Below, in pieces: positions 45,989-56,815 of a DNA stretch of 64,000 nt. The position numbers and the translations under genes are program-made. The DNA comes from Tepidimonas sediminis (GTDB lineage: Bacteria; Pseudomonadota; Gammaproteobacteria; Burkholderiales; Burkholderiaceae_C): positions 1 to 64,000 of the forward strand of contig NZ_VJND01000003.1 of assembly GCF_007556605.1 (NCBI RefSeq). Reading direction: 5' to 3'. How positions within the stretch are numbered: the stretch's first letter is position 1; each line of letters opens with the position of its first letter. Below the pieces are notes generated by a model that saw only the letters and a program-made list of their open reading frames with translations, was not told where the DNA came from and ran no database searches.

Positions 45989-47360
45989 ACCGTCGCCCGG
46001 CGAGCGCGCGGCGCTGCGCCTCTACGGCGCGGCGATGACGCTGCTGCGGCCCTTGCTGCGCGCCAAGCTGCGCCGCCGCAGCCGCGCCGAGCCGGGCTAC
46101 CTCCATGCGGTGGAGGAGCGCTTCGGCCACTACGGCGGCGCGCCTTCGAGCGGCTGGCTGTGGGTGCATGCGGTGTCGCTGGGAGAAACGCGCGCCGCCG
46201 CGCTGTGGGTGCGGGCGCTGCAGCAGCGCCGCCCAGACCTGCGCATCCTGTGGACGCACGGCACGGCCACCGGCTGGGCCGAAGGGCAGCGCCATCTGCG
46301 CCCGCAGGACGCGCAGGCATGGCTGCCGTGGGACGACCCAGCTTCGGTGCGGCGCTTCCTCGCCCACTGGCGGCCGCGGTTGGGCGTGTTGATGGAAACC
46401 GAGGTCTGGCCGGCGCTGGTGCAAGGCTGCCGCGCTGCCGGGGTGCCGCTGTGGCTGGTCAACGCGCGGCTCAACGCCGTCTCGCTGCGGCGCGCACAGC
46501 GGCTGCGTTGGCTGGCCGGCCCGGCCTACCGCGGGCTTTCCGGTGTGCTGGCGCAGACCGAGGACGATGCGGCGCGGCTGCGAGCGCTCGGTGCGCCGGT
46601 GCGCGCCGTCACCGGCAACGTCAAGTTCGACCTGCCATGGCAGCCTGACCCATGGATGGCGGCGCGGCGCTGGCGCGAAGCCTGGCGCGCGTGCACGGGC
46701 CGCCCCGTGCTGGCGCTGGCCAGCAGCCGCGAGGGGGAGGAGGATGCGTGGCTGGCGGCGTGGCGGCGCGTCGCCCCGGCGTGGCCGGATCCCAAGCCAC
46801 TGTGGCTGATCGTGCCGCGCCATCCGCAGCGCTTCGACGAGGTGCACGCGCGGCTGGCGCAGGCTGGCCTGCGGGTGCTGCGGCGCAGCCACTTGGGCCC
46901 GTGGGAGGGGGAGGCGCGCTGGCCTGCCGAGGCGGCGCAGGCCGACGTCCTGCTCGGCGACAGTGTCGGTGAGATGGCGGGCTACTACGCGCTGGCGGAT
47001 CTGGCGCTGATCGGCGGCAGCTTCGCGCCGCTGGGCGGGCAGAACCTGATCGAGGCGGCGGCGTGCGCCTGTCCCGTTGTGCTCGGTCCGCACACGTTCA
47101 ATTTCGCCGAGGCGGCGCAGGCGGCGCTGGAGGAGGGCGCGGCGCGGCGCGCCGAGGACTTCGACGCGGCGCTGCACGTGGCGCGGGGGTGGCTGGCCGA
47201 CCCCGCCGCTCTGCAGGCGGCGCGCGAGGCCGCGCACGCCATCCTGCGCCGCCACGGCGGGGCATCAGCCCGCACGGTGGCGGCGTTGCTCGACGCCTGG
47301 GATGCGATAGCAGCGCCGGCCGGGGTCAGCGCGCCTGCAGCAGCGCCTCGATCGGCTTGA
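45963..47360 (+). CDS. waaA: 3-deoxy-D-manno-octulosonic acid transferase
   Basis: WaaA (KdtA) attaches Kdo to lipid IV-A at the inner membrane. The 465-residue reading includes HAVSLGETRAA, THGTATGWAEG, METEVWPALVQ, VNARLNAVSLRRA, GNVKFDLP, IVPRHPQRF and GGSFAPLGGQNLIEAAACACPVV, the family hallmarks. The N-terminal ATG lies inside the upstream GT4 gene; ATG 46035 would remove part of the first helix. The 3' end overlaps the convergent tolC by 35 bp. Confidence 0.93.
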   Translation: MRGCSSRVEPSPGERAALRLYGAAMTLLRPLLRAKLRRRSRAEPGYLHAVEERFGHYGGAPSSGWLWVHAVSLGETRAAALWVRALQQRRPDLRILWTHGTATGWAEGQRHLRPQDAQAWLPWDDPASVRRFLAHWRPRLGVLMETEVWPALVQGCRAAGVPLWLVNARLNAVSLRRAQRLRWLAGPAYRGLSGVLAQTEDDAARLRALGAPVRAVTGNVKFDLPWQPDPWMAARRWREAWRACTGRPVLALASSREGEEDAWLAAWRRVAPAWPDPKPLWLIVPRHPQRFDEVHARLAQAGLRVLRRSHLGPWEGEARWPAEAAQADVLLGDSVGEMAGYYALADLALIGGSFAPLGGQNLIEAAACACPVVLGPHTFNFAEAAQAALEEGAARRAEDFDAALHVARGWLADPAALQAAREAAHAILRRHGGASARTVAALLDAWDAIAAPAGVSAPAAAPRSA

Positions 47361-48678
47361 CGTCGTCGGCGCCGAGCACGCCGGCGGCCTGCTTCAGACG
47401 CAGGCCGCCGACCAGCACGTCGTAGCGTGCCTTGGCCAGCTGGGCCTTGGTCTGGTAGAGCTGGCTCTGGGCGTTGAGCACGTCGATGTTGATGCGCACG
47501 CCGACCTGGTAGCCGAGCTGGTTGGCCTCCAGCGCCAGCTGGCTGGAGGCTTCGGCCGCCTCCAGCGCCTTGACCTGGCCGAGCCCCGACTGCACGCCGA
47601 AGAACGCCGCGCGCGTGGCCTGCGCGACGTTGCGCGCGGCGGCCTCGGCGTCGTTGCGCGCCTTGTCCTCCAACGCCACCGCTTCCTTGATGCGGTTGTC
47701 CAGCGCGCCGCCGGTGTAGAGCGGCAGGTTGAACTGCACGCCGACGCTGGCGACGTGGTTGCGCACGTAGGGAAACGGCGGCTGCTGCGCCGGGTTGCGG
47801 TTCCACTGATACTGTGCCACCGCATCCAGCGTCGGGCCCTTGGCGGCCTGCGCCTTGCGTACCTCAAGCCGCGCCACTTCCAGCTGCGCCTGGGCGGCGC
47901 GCACCGCCGGATGCTCGGCGCTGGCGCGCTGCACCCACGCCTGCACGTCGTCCGGCGTCGGTGCCGGCAGCGCCGCGCCGGCCTTCAGCGGCCACGGATC
48001 CGTGCCGCTGCGGCCGACCAGCTGATCCAGCGCCAGCCGCTTGACGCGCAGGTCGTTCTCGGCGGCCACCTCCTGCGCCCGCACGAGGTCGTAGCGCGCC
48101 TGGGCCTCGCGCGTGTCGGTGATGGTGGCGGTGCCGACCTCGAAGTTGCGCTGGGCGGCGGCCAGCTGCTGCTCCACGGCGGCCTTCTGCGCACGCACGA
48201 ACGTCAGCGTGTCCTGTGCGCCCAGCACGTCGAAGTAGGCCTGCGCGACGCGCACGACCAGTTCCTGTTCCGCGAGCTGCAGCTGCGCCTGCGCGGCCTG
48301 CAGCGCGCGCTCGGCCTGCTCGACCTCGAGCTGGTTGCCGGGGCGGTAGAGCGGGTGGCTGGCGCCCAGCTTGATGCTTTGGCTGGTGAAGGTGTCGTCC
48401 AGCCCGGGCACGGAGCTGTCACGCCGGTTGGCGAAGGCGTCGGCCGACAGGCCGACAGTGGGCAGCACGCGGCTGCGGGCCTGTTCGGCCTTGGCGCGGT
48501 TGGCCTCGAACTGCGCCTGTGCCGCGAGGTAGGCAGCGTCGTAGCCGCGCGCGGCCTCCAGCAGCGTCTGCAGGCTCTGGGCGTGGGCGGCGCCGGCCAG
48601 TCCGAGGGTCAGCAGGGCAGCCGCTGCGGCGCGCCGCAGCGGCGTCATCGGCAGGAGCGTGCGGGCAGTCTTCGGCAT
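47326..48678 (-). CDS. tolC: TolC-family outer-membrane channel protein
   Basis: TolC (450 residues) forms the outer-membrane exit duct for type I secretion and efflux pumps. A signal peptide (about residues 1-34, ending AGAAHA) precedes two OEP repeats with long helices; AYFDVLGAQDTLTFVRAQKAAVEQQL and the second-half NLPLYTGGALDNRIKEA and NAQSQLYQTKAQLAKARYD are typical. ATG 48678 starts at the leader. A TATACT promoter lies upstream. No pump genes are nearby. Confidence 0.93.
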   Translation of the reverse strand: MPKTARTLLPMTPLRRAAAAALLTLGLAGAAHAQSLQTLLEAARGYDAAYLAAQAQFEANRAKAEQARSRVLPTVGLSADAFANRRDSSVPGLDDTFTSQSIKLGASHPLYRPGNQLEVEQAERALQAAQAQLQLAEQELVVRVAQAYFDVLGAQDTLTFVRAQKAAVEQQLAAAQRNFEVGTATITDTREAQARYDLVRAQEVAAENDLRVKRLALDQLVGRSGTDPWPLKAGAALPAPTPDDVQAWVQRASAEHPAVRAAQAQLEVARLEVRKAQAAKGPTLDAVAQYQWNRNPAQQPPFPYVRNHVASVGVQFNLPLYTGGALDNRIKEAVALEDKARNDAEAAARNVAQATRAAFFGVQSGLGQVKALEAAEASSQLALEANQLGYQVGVRINIDVLNAQSQLYQTKAQLAKARYDVLVGGLRLKQAAGVLGADDVKPIEALLQAR

Positions 48679-48712
48679 GGCGATCGATCCCTGGTTCGTT
48701 GATACGTCCGGG

Positions 48713-48741
48713 AGTATACGGCGATGCGGCCGACCCTGCAC
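48713..48741 (-). promoter_or_regulatory. Candidate tolC promoter
   Basis: TATACT (complement of 48713-48718) stands 35 bp before the tolC ATG. Seventeen bp further upstream is GTGCAG, a weak -35. The -10 is convincing; the -35 is not. Confidence 0.5.
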
Positions 48742-48762
48742 GCGCCGGGCCGTGAGCCGCCC

Positions 48763-49113
48763 TCAATACTGGGGCACGCCGGGGTCGCGCTCCATCGCCC
48801 AGGCATGGATGCCGCCGGCGATGTTGACGACGTCCTCGTAGCCTTGCCGGTGCAGGAAGTAGGCCACCTGGGCGCTGCGGCCACCGTGATGGCACAGGCA
48901 GGCGATCGGCCGGTCGCGCGGCAGTTCGTGCAGCCGCGCCGGAATCGAGGCCATCGGCATGTGCTTCAGCTCGAAGCCTTCGGCACGGACACTGGCGGCG
49001 GCCACCTCCCACGGCTCGCGCACGTCGAGCACGATGGGCGTGACGCCCGGAGCATGCCGGGCGCAGTCCTGCAGCCACTGATCGAGCTGGGCGGGGCGGA
49101 TGTGGGGCACCAT
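48763..49113 (-). CDS. Rhodanese-like domain protein (cytoplasmic, single domain)
   Basis: The 116-residue protein is one rhodanese domain: IVLDVREPWEVAAA, the active-site loop CLCHHGGRSAQVA with the persulfide cysteine, and NIAGGIHAWAMERDPGVPQY. It has no leader. The order pcm-rhodanese-tolC on one strand is frequent in Burkholderiales. The specific sulfur acceptor is unknown. Confidence 0.9.
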   Translation of the reverse strand: MVPHIRPAQLDQWLQDCARHAPGVTPIVLDVREPWEVAAASVRAEGFELKHMPMASIPARLHELPRDRPIACLCHHGGRSAQVAYFLHRQGYEDVVNIAGGIHAWAMERDPGVPQY

Positions 49114-49125
49114 CGACGTGGCCTT

Positions 49126-49818
49126 TCAGAAGCGGAAGCGCGCCGGCTCGGGGAAGTTGCGCAGGCGCGGCACGACGATGTCCCACGGCTGCTCGCTGTG
49201 GTAGCTGGCCTCGCCGGCGCGAGTGACCACGGTGGCGCGCATGACGACCTCGTCGCCGACGAAGGCCAGCAGGCGCCCGCCGACGCGCAGCAGCTCGAGC
49301 AGGTCCGCGGGCACCTCGGCCACGCCGCCCGACAGCACGATGGCGTCGTACGGCGCCTCGTCGACGCAGGCGGCGAAGCGCGCCGCGGCGGCGTCGGCGG
49401 TCTTGACCTTGACGTTGGTGGCGCCGGCACGTGCGAGGTTGGCGCGCGCCATGTCCGCCAGGCGCGGGTTGATCTCCAGCGTCAGCACCTGGCGGGCCAG
49501 CCGGCCCATCAGCGCAGCCATGTAGCCGGAGCCGGCGCCGATCTCCAGCACGTTGTCGGTAGGCTGCAGGTCGAGTTCCTGCAGCGCGCGCGCCTCGACC
49601 TTGGGCGGCAGCATGCATTCACCCTCCACCGCCGGGCGCGACAGCGGGATCTCCAGATCCGACAGCGCCAGCGCGCGGTAGGCCTCGGGGACGAAATCCT
49701 CGCGCTTGACCTGCGCCAGCAGCGCCAGCACGCGGGCGTCGAGCACCTCCCACGGGCGGATCTGCTGCTCGATCATGTTGAAGCGGGCTTGCTCGAAGTC
49801 GAACGCGGTCGCGCTCAT
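49126..49818 (-). CDS. pcm: Protein-L-isoaspartate O-methyltransferase family protein
   Basis: The 230-residue protein has the SAM-binding LEIGAGSGYMAALMGRL and the PCMT start FNMIEQQIRPWEVLDARVLALL, with GECMLPPKVEARALQEL before the SAM site. Proteins of this type repair isoaspartyl residues in ageing proteins. The divergent N-terminal QQIRPWEV form is common in beta-proteobacteria and its activity is less well tested than that of E. coli Pcm. A rhodanese gene follows after 12 bp. Confidence 0.87.
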   Translation of the reverse strand: MSATAFDFEQARFNMIEQQIRPWEVLDARVLALLAQVKREDFVPEAYRALALSDLEIPLSRPAVEGECMLPPKVEARALQELDLQPTDNVLEIGAGSGYMAALMGRLARQVLTLEINPRLADMARANLARAGATNVKVKTADAAAARFAACVDEAPYDAIVLSGGVAEVPADLLELLRVGGRLLAFVGDEVVMRATVVTRAGEASYHSEQPWDIVVPRLRNFPEPARFRF

Positions 49819-49861
49819 GTGGGTACTCCTGCCAGTATTCGAAGTGTCTCCGAGGTTCATT

Positions 49862-52570
49862 CTACCGAACGCGTGTTGCCGCCTCGTTGCCGGGACCGAG
49901 CAGCGCGCGCAGGCGGTACAGCTCCTCCAGCGCCTGCCGCGGGCTGAGGGCGTCGGGGTCCAGCTCGGCCAGCCGCTGCAGCACCGGGTGCTCCTCGGCG
50001 GCGGCCGGCCCATCCGGTGCCGGCTCCGGTTCGGTGGGGGCGGCAAACAGGTCCAGCTGCGGCTGCGCCGCCGCGCCGGCCTGCTCCAGCTGCGCCAGCA
50101 GCTGGCGCGCGTGCTGAACCACGGACGCCGGGATGCCGGCCAGCCGCGCGACCTGCACGCCGTAGCTGCGGCTGGCGGGCCCCGGCTCCAGCCGGTGCAG
50201 GAAGACGATGTCGCGTCCCTTGCCCTCCACGGCGCTGACGTGCAGGTTGACCGCAGCGGGGCAGCGCGCCGGCAGCTGCGTCAGCTCGAAGTAGTGCGTG
50301 GCAAACAGCGTGAAGGCGCGCACGCGGTCGTGCAGGTGGGTGGCGATGGCGCTGGCCAGGGCCAGTCCGTCGTAGGTGGAGGTGCCGCGGCCGATCTCGT
50401 CCATCAGCACCAGGCTGTGCTCGGTGGCGCCGTGCAGGATCTGCGCCGCCTCGGTCATCTCCAGCATGAAGGTGGACTGCGCGTTGGCCAGGTCGTCGGC
50501 GGCGCCGATGCGGGTGTGGATGGCGTCGATCGACCCCAGGCGGCAGGCGTCCGCGGGCACGTAGCTGCCGATGCTGGCCAGCAGCACGATCAGCGCCACC
50601 TGGCGCATGTAGGTGGACTTGCCGCCCATGTTGGGGCCGGTGATGATCTGCAGGCGCGTGCGCGCATCCAGCACCGTGTCGTTGGGGATGAAGGGGCCGG
50701 CGCCGGTCTCCTGCAGCCGCGCTTCCACCACCGGGTGGCGTCCGGCGCGGATCTCGATGCCGGGCTGGGTGCTGAAGGTGGGGGCGCACCAGTTCAGCGT
50801 CAGCGAGCGCTCCGCCAGCGCCGCCAGCACGTCCAGCGTCGCCAGCGCGCGCGCCAGGTTACCCACCGCCGGCACGAACGGCTGCAGGTCGTCGAGCAGC
50901 CGCTCGTAGAGCCACTTCTCGCGCGCCAGCGCGCGTTCCTGCGCGCTCAGCGCCTTGTCCTCGAACGCCTTGAGCTCGGGCGTGATGAAGCGCTCGGCGT
51001 TCTTCAGGGTTTGGCGGCGGCGGTAGTCGGCCGGTACCTTGTCGAGCTGGCCCTGCGTGACCTCGATGTAGAAGCCGTGCACGCGGTTGTACTGCACGCG
51101 CAGGTTGGCAATGCCGGTACGCGCGCGCTCGCGCGCCTCCAGATCCAGCAGGAACTGGTCGGCGCCGCCCTGGATCGCGCGCAGTTCGTCCAGCTCGGCG
51201 TCGAAGCCCGGCGCGATGACGCCGCCGTCGCGGATCTGTGCCGCCGGCTGCGGCAGCAGCGCGCGTGCCAGCAGCGCGGGCAGCTCGGCCGGCACCTGCA
51301 GCGCGGGCCGCAGTTCCTCCAGCAGCGGCGCCTGCGCCAGCGGCCAGTCCTGCATGTCGGCGGCCAGCTGCGCGGCCCGCTGCAGCGTCGGCACGAGGGC
51401 GGCCAGCTCGCGCGGGCGCACCTGCTTCAGCGCCACGCGCGCGGCCAGCCGCTCCACGTCGGCCAGCCCGCGCAGCGCGCCGCGCAGCGTCTCGGGGCCG
51501 AGCGTGCGCAGCACGCCGATGGCCTGCAGGCGCGCCTGCGCCGGGGCGCGGTCGCGCGCGGGCTCCAGCAGCCAGCGGCGCAGCAGCCGGCTGCCCATCG
51601 CGGTGGCGCAGGTGTCCAGCAGCGACAGCAGGGTGGGGGCGGGCTCGCCGCGCAGCGTCTGCGTCAGCTCCAGGTTGCGCCGGGTGGCCGGTGGCAGGTC
51701 GATCCACTGCTGCGGCCGCACCACGCGCAGGGTGCGCACGTGGGCAAGCCGCCGGCCCAGCGCGTGCTCGCCGTAGTCCAGCAGGGCCGCGGCGGCCGCG
51801 TGCGCGGCGGCCAGCTCCTGCGCCCCCCAGCCTGCGAGGCTGGCGACCTGCAGCTGCTCGCACAGGCGGCGCTGGCCCAGCGCGGCATCGAAGTGCCAGG
51901 CGGGGCGCAACGTCAAGGCCGTGCGGGCGCCGCCGCTGCCGAGGCCATCCAGCCAGCCGCGCAGCTGCGCTTCCAGCGGCGCGGGCAGCTCGGCGCTGAC
52001 CAGCACCTCCTGCGGCGCGAGCCGTGCCAGCCAGCCGCGCAGCTCCTCCCACGCGCACTCGGCCAGCTGCAGCGTGCCTTCGGTGACCGCCAGCCACGCC
52101 AAGCCGCAGTGCCCGCGCACGCCGCGGTGCAGCGCCAGCAGCACGGCGTCGGCCTTGTCGGCCAGCAGCTCGGCCTCGGTCAGCGTGCCCGGCGTGACGA
52201 TGCGCACCACCTGGCGCTCCACCGGTCCCTTGGCGCTGGCCACGTCGCCGACCTGCTCGCAGATCGCCACCGACTCGCCCAGCCGTACCAGGCGCGCCAG
52301 GTAGCTTTCCACCGAATGCACCGGCACGCCGGCCATCGGGATCGGTGCGCCGGCCGACTGGCCGCGCGTGGTCAGCGTGATGTCCAGCAGCCGCGCCGCC
52401 TTGTGCGCGTCGTCGTAGAACAGCTCGTAGAAATCCCCCATGCGGTAGAACACCAGCGTGTGGGGGTGCTGCGCCTTGATGCGCAGGTACTGCTGCATCA
52501 TCGGCGTGTGCGCCTCCAGCGGCGCCTGCGGCGCCCCACCCGGGGCGACCGGTGCGGGGGAGGTGGTCAT
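49862..52570 (-). CDS. mutS: DNA mismatch repair protein MutS
   Basis: MutS recognises mismatches and recruits MutL. The 902 residues include the mismatch-binding Phe-x-Glu at F47-Y-E49 (MGDFYELF), connector and lever domains, and the ATPase with Walker [10 protein letters not shown] near residue 645, [18 protein letters not shown] (Walker B) and [14 protein letters not shown] 52570 gives a normal N-terminus; the longer frame runs into suhB and is rejected. It is 7 bp downstream of suhB. Confidence 0.97.
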   Translation of the reverse strand: MTTSPAPVAPGGAPQAPLEAHTPMMQQYLRIKAQHPHTLVFYRMGDFYELFYDDAHKAARLLDITLTTRGQSAGAPIPMAGVPVHSVESYLARLVRLGESVAICEQVGDVASAKGPVERQVVRIVTPGTLTEAELLADKADAVLLALHRGVRGHCGLAWLAVTEGTLQLAECAWEELRGWLARLAPQEVLVSAELPAPLEAQLRGWLDGLGSGGARTALTLRPAWHFDAALGQRRLCEQLQVASLAGWGAQELAAAHAAAAALLDYGEHALGRRLAHVRTLRVVRPQQWIDLPPATRRNLELTQTLRGEPAPTLLSLLDTCATAMGSRLLRRWLLEPARDRAPAQARLQAIGVLRTLGPETLRGALRGLADVERLAARVALKQVRPRELAALVPTLQRAAQLAADMQDWPLAQAPLLEELRPALQVPAELPALLARALLPQPAAQIRDGGVIAPGFDAELDELRAIQGGADQFLLDLEARERARTGIANLRVQYNRVHGFYIEVTQGQLDKVPADYRRRQTLKNAERFITPELKAFEDKALSAQERALAREKWLYERLLDDLQPFVPAVGNLARALATLDVLAALAERSLTLNWCAPTFSTQPGIEIRAGRHPVVEARLQETGAGPFIPNDTVLDARTRLQIITGPNMGGKSTYMRQVALIVLLASIGSYVPADACRLGSIDAIHTRIGAADDLANAQSTFMLEMTEAAQILHGATEHSLVLMDEIGRGTSTYDGLALASAIATHLHDRVRAFTLFATHYFELTQLPARCPAAVNLHVSAVEGKGRDIVFLHRLEPGPASRSYGVQVARLAGIPASVVQHARQLLAQLEQAGAAAQPQLDLFAAPTEPEPAPDGPAAAEEHPVLQRLAELDPDALSPRQALEELYRLRALLGPGNEAATRVR

Positions 52571-52577
52571 CGCCGCC

Positions 52578-53471
52578 TCACCAGGGCGCGTCGCCGTCGC
52601 CGGGCGCCGGCGGTGCCACGGCCGGGGCGTTGCCAGCCGGTGTGGCCGCCGGGGCCGCCGCGCCGAAGCGGCTGTACTTGCCCAGCACGGCCACCATCTG
52701 CCCGTAGATGCGCGGGTTGGCCGCCAGGCACTCGCGCGCCTCGAGGAAGTCGGCCTCGCCGCTGAAGTTGCCGACCAGACCGCCGGCCTCGGTGACCAGC
52801 AGCGCGCCGGCGGCCACGTCCCACGGCGACAGGCCCATCTCGAAGAAGCCATCGGCAAAGCCCGCGGCGACGTAGGCCAGATCGAGCGCCGCCGAACCCG
52901 GTCGGCGCACGCCGGCCACGCGCGGCAGCATGTCGGCGAACAGCTTCAGGTAAGTGTCGTAGGCATCGCCGGGGCGGAACGGAAAGCCGGTGCTGAGCAG
53001 GCAGTCGCTCAGCCGCGTGCGCCTGGCCACGCGGATGCGGCGCTCGTTGAGGTAGGCGCCGCGCCCGCGGCTGGCGGTGAACAGGTCGTTGCGCGTCGGG
53101 TCGTAGATGACGGCCTGCTCGAGCCGCCCGTCCACCATCAGCGCGATGCTGACGCAATAGACGGGAAAGCCGTGGATGAAGTTGGTGGTGCCGTCCAGCG
53201 GGTCGATGATCCAGACATGTCCCTTGCCGCGGCCCTTGCCTTCGCGGCGGCCGGACTCCTCGGCCCAGATGCCGTGGTCGGGGTAGGCGGTGAGCAGCGT
53301 GTCGATGATGGCCGCCTCGGCGGCATGGTCCACCTCGGTGACGAAGTCGTTGGCCTGCTTGGTGCCGACGCGCAGCGCCTCCACGTCCAGCGAGGCGCGG
53401 TTGATGATCGCGCCGGCGGCGCGGGCGGCCTTGACGGCCACGTTGAGCATGGGGTGGAGGTGGGCGGTCAT
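52578..53471 (-). CDS. suhB: Inositol-1-monophosphatase family protein SuhB
   Basis: The 297-residue protein shows the metal-dependent phosphatase motifs [21 protein letters not shown] (near residue 90) and [19 protein letters not shown]. In E. coli SuhB also takes part in rRNA antitermination. A Pro/Ala-rich tail of about 35 residues is additional. It is divergent from trmJ with 183 bp between (an arrangement also found in other proteobacteria) and leads into mutS. Confidence 0.92.
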   Translation of the reverse strand: MTAHLHPMLNVAVKAARAAGAIINRASLDVEALRVGTKQANDFVTEVDHAAEAAIIDTLLTAYPDHGIWAEESGRREGKGRGKGHVWIIDPLDGTTNFIHGFPVYCVSIALMVDGRLEQAVIYDPTRNDLFTASRGRGAYLNERRIRVARRTRLSDCLLSTGFPFRPGDAYDTYLKLFADMLPRVAGVRRPGSAALDLAYVAAGFADGFFEMGLSPWDVAAGALLVTEAGGLVGNFSGEADFLEARECLAANPRIYGQMVAVLGKYSRFGAAAPAATPAGNAPAVAPPAPGDGDAPW

Positions 53472-53654
53472 CGGGCGTGGACAAGGAACGGGGTCGACCC
53501 CGCGCGATGGCGGGCGCTGCCGGGCGGCAGCCGCCGCCCTCTTTTTGAAAGACAATCTGACATTCTATCGCCTTTGTGCGCCACGGCTGTGCGTGGGGCG
53601 CCCGGCCCTTGGCGCCGCGGCCGGGCCGGTACGCCGCCATCCGCTTCGTGTCCG

Positions 53655-54410
53655 ATGCTGACCCGCTTCGTCCTCGTCGAGCCCAGCCACGCCGGCAACG
53701 TCGGCGCGGTGGCGCGCGCGCTCAAGGTCATGGGCTTTGGCGACCTCGTGCTGGTGCGCCCGCGCTGGCCGGACGTGCTGCGGCGGCCCGAGGCACTGGA
53801 GCGCGCCAGCGGGGCCGCCGACGTGCTCGCCGGCGCCCGCATCGTGGCGACGCTGGATGAGGCGCTGGTGGGCATCAGCCACGTCTGCGCCACGGCGATG
53901 ACGCCGCGCGACTTCGGCCCGCCGGTGGCCGCGCCGCGCCAGTACCTGGCGGCGCTGGCGCCGCGCGCGCGGGCCGGCGGCGAGCAGGGGGTGGCGTTCG
54001 TCTTCGGGCCGGAGCGTTACGGGTTGGCCAACGCCGACGTGTACCGCAGCCACGTCTGCCTGCGCATCCCGGTGGCGCCGGACTACGGCTCGCTGAACCT
54101 GGCCGCAGCGGTGCAGGTGATCGCCTACGAGTGGCGGCTGGCGCTGGGTGGCTTCGACGACGGACCGCCGACGGTGACGGGCGGGCCGGTGCGCGAGCCC
54201 CCGGCCGATGCCCCGGCCGTCAGCGGCCTGCTGGAGCACTGGCGCGAGGCGCTGCTGGCGGTCGGCTACCTCGACCCGGCCAGCCCGAAGAAACTGATGG
54301 CGCGGCTGCGCCTGCTCGTGCAGCGCGCCGCCCCCACCGCCAGCGAAGTCCATATCCTGCGCGGGGTGGCGCGAGCCGTGATCGCGGCCGCGCGCCGGCG
54401 CAGCGGCTAA
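53655..54410 (+). CDS. trmJ: tRNA (cytidine/uridine-2'-O-)-methyltransferase TrmJ
   Basis: TrmJ methylates the ribose at position 32 of tRNAs. The SPOUT-fold knot shows [38 protein letters not shown] and [23 protein letters not shown]; the C-terminal extension ([17 protein letters not shown]) is the TrmJ-specific part. At 251 residues it is full length. It is followed by cysE after 11 bp, so the two are probably co-transcribed. Confidence 0.93.
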   Translation: MLTRFVLVEPSHAGNVGAVARALKVMGFGDLVLVRPRWPDVLRRPEALERASGAADVLAGARIVATLDEALVGISHVCATAMTPRDFGPPVAAPRQYLAALAPRARAGGEQGVAFVFGPERYGLANADVYRSHVCLRIPVAPDYGSLNLAAAVQVIAYEWRLALGGFDDGPPTVTGGPVREPPADAPAVSGLLEHWREALLAVGYLDPASPKKLMARLRLLVQRAAPTASEVHILRGVARAVIAAARRRSG

Positions 54411-54421
54411 ACTGCGACCCC

Positions 54422-55204
54422 ATGCCGCGAGCCCTGCTGCGTCTGCTGCGCGACGACATCGACGCCATTCTCGAGCGCGACCCGGCGGCGCGCTCGCGCT
54501 GGGAGGTGCTGACCTGTTACCCCGGCCTGCACGCGATCTGGCTGCACCGGGTGGCGCACGCACTGTGGCGGCGCGGCTGGAAGTGGCTGGCGCGCTGGCT
54601 GTCGCACTGGAACCGCTGGCTGACCGGCATCGAGATCCATCCCGGCGCGCGCATCGGGCGGCGCGTCTTCATCGACCACGGCATGGGGGTGGTGATCGGC
54701 GAGACGGCCGAGGTCGGCGACGACTGCACGATCTACCACGGCGTCACGCTGGGGGGCACGTCGCTGTACAAGGGCACCAAGCGCCACCCGACGCTGGGGC
54801 CGGGCGTCATCGTCGGCGCCGGGGCCAAGATCCTGGGCGGCTTCGAGGTCGGCGCCGGCGCCAAGGTGGGCAGCAACGCGGTGGTGACCAAGCCGGTGCC
54901 GGCCGGGGCCACCGCGGTGGGCAACCCGGCGCGCATCATCGTGGCCGACGCCGATGCGCGGCGCGAGGAGGCGGCGGCGCGCATGGGTTTTTCGGCTTAT
55001 GGCGTGACGCAGAACGACGACCCCCTGAGCCAGGCGCTGCGCGGCCTGATCGACAACGCCGCCAGCCACGAGCACCAGATCGCGCTGCTGTGGCAGGCCA
55101 TCGAAAAGCTCGCCTGCGCCCAGCGCGGCCAGTGCCTGCCGCCCGATGCCGCGCGCACCGAGCACTTCGAGGCCGAGCGGCTCAACCAGCTGGTGGGGAA
55201 GTGA
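54422..55204 (+). CDS. cysE: Serine O-acetyltransferase
   Basis: CysE makes O-acetylserine, the direct precursor of cysteine. The 260-residue protein has the N-terminal helical part ([36 protein letters not shown]) and the hexapeptide beta-helix with the catalytic His in [20 protein letters not shown]. The tail after about residue 180 is longer than in the minimal form. The 3' end overlaps the convergent GGDEF gene by 23 bp. Confidence 0.95.
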   Translation: MPRALLRLLRDDIDAILERDPAARSRWEVLTCYPGLHAIWLHRVAHALWRRGWKWLARWLSHWNRWLTGIEIHPGARIGRRVFIDHGMGVVIGETAEVGDDCTIYHGVTLGGTSLYKGTKRHPTLGPGVIVGAGAKILGGFEVGAGAKVGSNAVVTKPVPAGATAVGNPARIIVADADARREEAAARMGFSAYGVTQNDDPLSQALRGLIDNAASHEHQIALLWQAIEKLACAQRGQCLPPDAARTEHFEAERLNQLVGK

Positions 55205-56804
55205 CGTCGGGATCGTCGGCCCAGCGCACGCAGTCGCGCCCGGCGCGCTTGGCGGCGTAGAGCGCCGCGTCGGCGCGCCCCAGCAGGGCCTGCAGCGGTT
55301 CGTCGGGATCGCTGCTGGTGACGCCGCCGATGCTGACGGTCACCGTCAGGCCGGGCGCGCCGTCGGCGGCGGGCAGGGGCGTCTGCGCCACGGCATGCCG
55401 CAGCTTCCAGGCCACCTGCTGCGCGGCCTCGCGGCCGGTTTCCGGCAGGATGACCAGGAATTCCTCGCCGCCGAGGCGACCGAAGCGGTCGGTGGCGCGC
55501 AGCTGCCGTTGCACCGTCTCGGCGAAGTGGCGCAGCACCCGGTCGCCCTCGGCGTGGCCGTGGGCGTCGTTGACGGCCTTGAAGTGGTCCAGGTCGAGCG
55601 ACAGCAGGCTCAGCGGCCGGCCGTGGCGGCGCACGCGCCGCCACTCCTCTTCCAGCATCTGCAGCAGGTGGCGGCGGTTGGCGATGCCGGTCAGCGGATC
55701 GGTGATGACCAGCCGCTGCAGTTCGCGGTTGGCCGCTGCCAGTGCGGCGCGGTGGGCGCGCGCCTGCCACAGCGCCGCGGCCAGCAGCATCAGCACGGCC
55801 AGCAGCGCCACGGCCAGCGCCGCACCCAGCCCGAACAGCAGGCGCCGCTGCGCGGCCACCTCCTGCAGCCACGTGGCCGGCTGCAGCACGTGCACCTCCA
55901 GCAAGCCGTCCAGCACCATGCCGCGCGCCTCCAGCACCGGGGTCGAGTGGGCCGGATCGTCGATCCACCACAGCCCCGGCCGCGGGCCGGGTTGCCACGG
56001 CCACAGGCGTGGCGGATGGTTGCCGTACAGCGGCCAGCGCTCCCCGGAGGGAGGCGGCGTCCAGACGGGCTCGTGCACCAGCCGGTGGAACAGCCGGCGC
56101 GGATCGCGGCTGAGGACGATGACGCCGTGCTCGTCGCTGACGAGCACCTGATCGGCGGTGGCCGGCAGCAGCCCCTCGTCCAGCGTGACCGACACCCCCA
56201 CGTAGCCGACGAAGCGCCCCTCCACCATGACCGGCTCGGCGAAGACGATGCTGCGCCGTCCGGTGGTCTCGCCCACCAGGAACAGCCGCGCCGGACGCCC
56301 CTGGCGCGTCTGCAGGTGCAGCGGTCCGCCGCCGTAACGGTTGCCGACGAACGAGGGGATGCCGGGCGGCTCGCCGGCGGCCACCACCACGCCGTCACGG
56401 TCGGCCACCGCGATCAGGCCCAGCGCCAGTTCCTGCACCGCGATGTCCAGGCGCCGGTCCAGCGCCTGCTGGCGTGTCCGCAGCTCCGGCCGGTCGGTGC
56501 CTTCGCCACGCGCCAATGCCGCCAGGAGCAGGCGCACATCCTCGCCACGCGCAAAGCTCACCGCCACGCCGTGCGCCGGCGCCAGGTGCTGGTTGAGCAC
56601 CGCCGCCGTGGCCTCGGCCAGCATGTGGGCGCGCATCCGCTCGGTTTCGTGCGCGCGCGCCTCGGCCTGCCGGGCCCACCAGCGGCTGGCGCGGTCGACG
56701 GCGGCCACCGCCAGCACCGCCAGCAGCAGCGTGACCAGCCCCGCCACCAGCCACACGCGCGCACGGCGGGCGGCCGGCGTGGCGGGCAGGGCGGTGGCGT
56801 CCAT
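55182..56804 (-). CDS. Membrane GGDEF protein (diguanylate cyclase) with periplasmic sensor
   Basis: The 540-residue protein has two membrane segments (about residues 17-39 and 325-350) enclosing a periplasmic region of nearly 290 residues that resembles a double Cache sensor. The cytoplasmic GGDEF domain occupies about 375-530: [24 protein letters not shown] and the active site GGEEF ([14 protein letters not shown]). It should make cyclic di-GMP in response to an outside signal. ATG 56804 lies 11 bp after the mog stop. No EAL domain is attached. Confidence 0.9.
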   Translation of the reverse strand: MDATALPATPAARRARVWLVAGLVTLLLAVLAVAAVDRASRWWARQAEARAHETERMRAHMLAEATAAVLNQHLAPAHGVAVSFARGEDVRLLLAALARGEGTDRPELRTRQQALDRRLDIAVQELALGLIAVADRDGVVVAAGEPPGIPSFVGNRYGGGPLHLQTRQGRPARLFLVGETTGRRSIVFAEPVMVEGRFVGYVGVSVTLDEGLLPATADQVLVSDEHGVIVLSRDPRRLFHRLVHEPVWTPPPSGERWPLYGNHPPRLWPWQPGPRPGLWWIDDPAHSTPVLEARGMVLDGLLEVHVLQPATWLQEVAAQRRLLFGLGAALAVALLAVLMLLAAALWQARAHRAALAAANRELQRLVITDPLTGIANRRHLLQMLEEEWRRVRRHGRPLSLLSLDLDHFKAVNDAHGHAEGDRVLRHFAETVQRQLRATDRFGRLGGEEFLVILPETGREAAQQVAWKLRHAVAQTPLPAADGAPGLTVTVSIGGVTSSDPDEPLQALLGRADAALYAAKRAGRDCVRWADDPDVTSPPAG

Positions 56805-56815
56805 CGGCGGCCGGC

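Noticed and set aside
49706-52765. 1019-codon plus-strand frame opposite mutS
   Set aside because: Shadow of mutS, whose Walker and mismatch-binding motifs are clear on the minus strand.
53545-53572. TTGAAA with TATCGC as a trmJ promoter
   Set aside because: The spacer is only 15 bp and the -10 is poor, so it is not listed as a feature.
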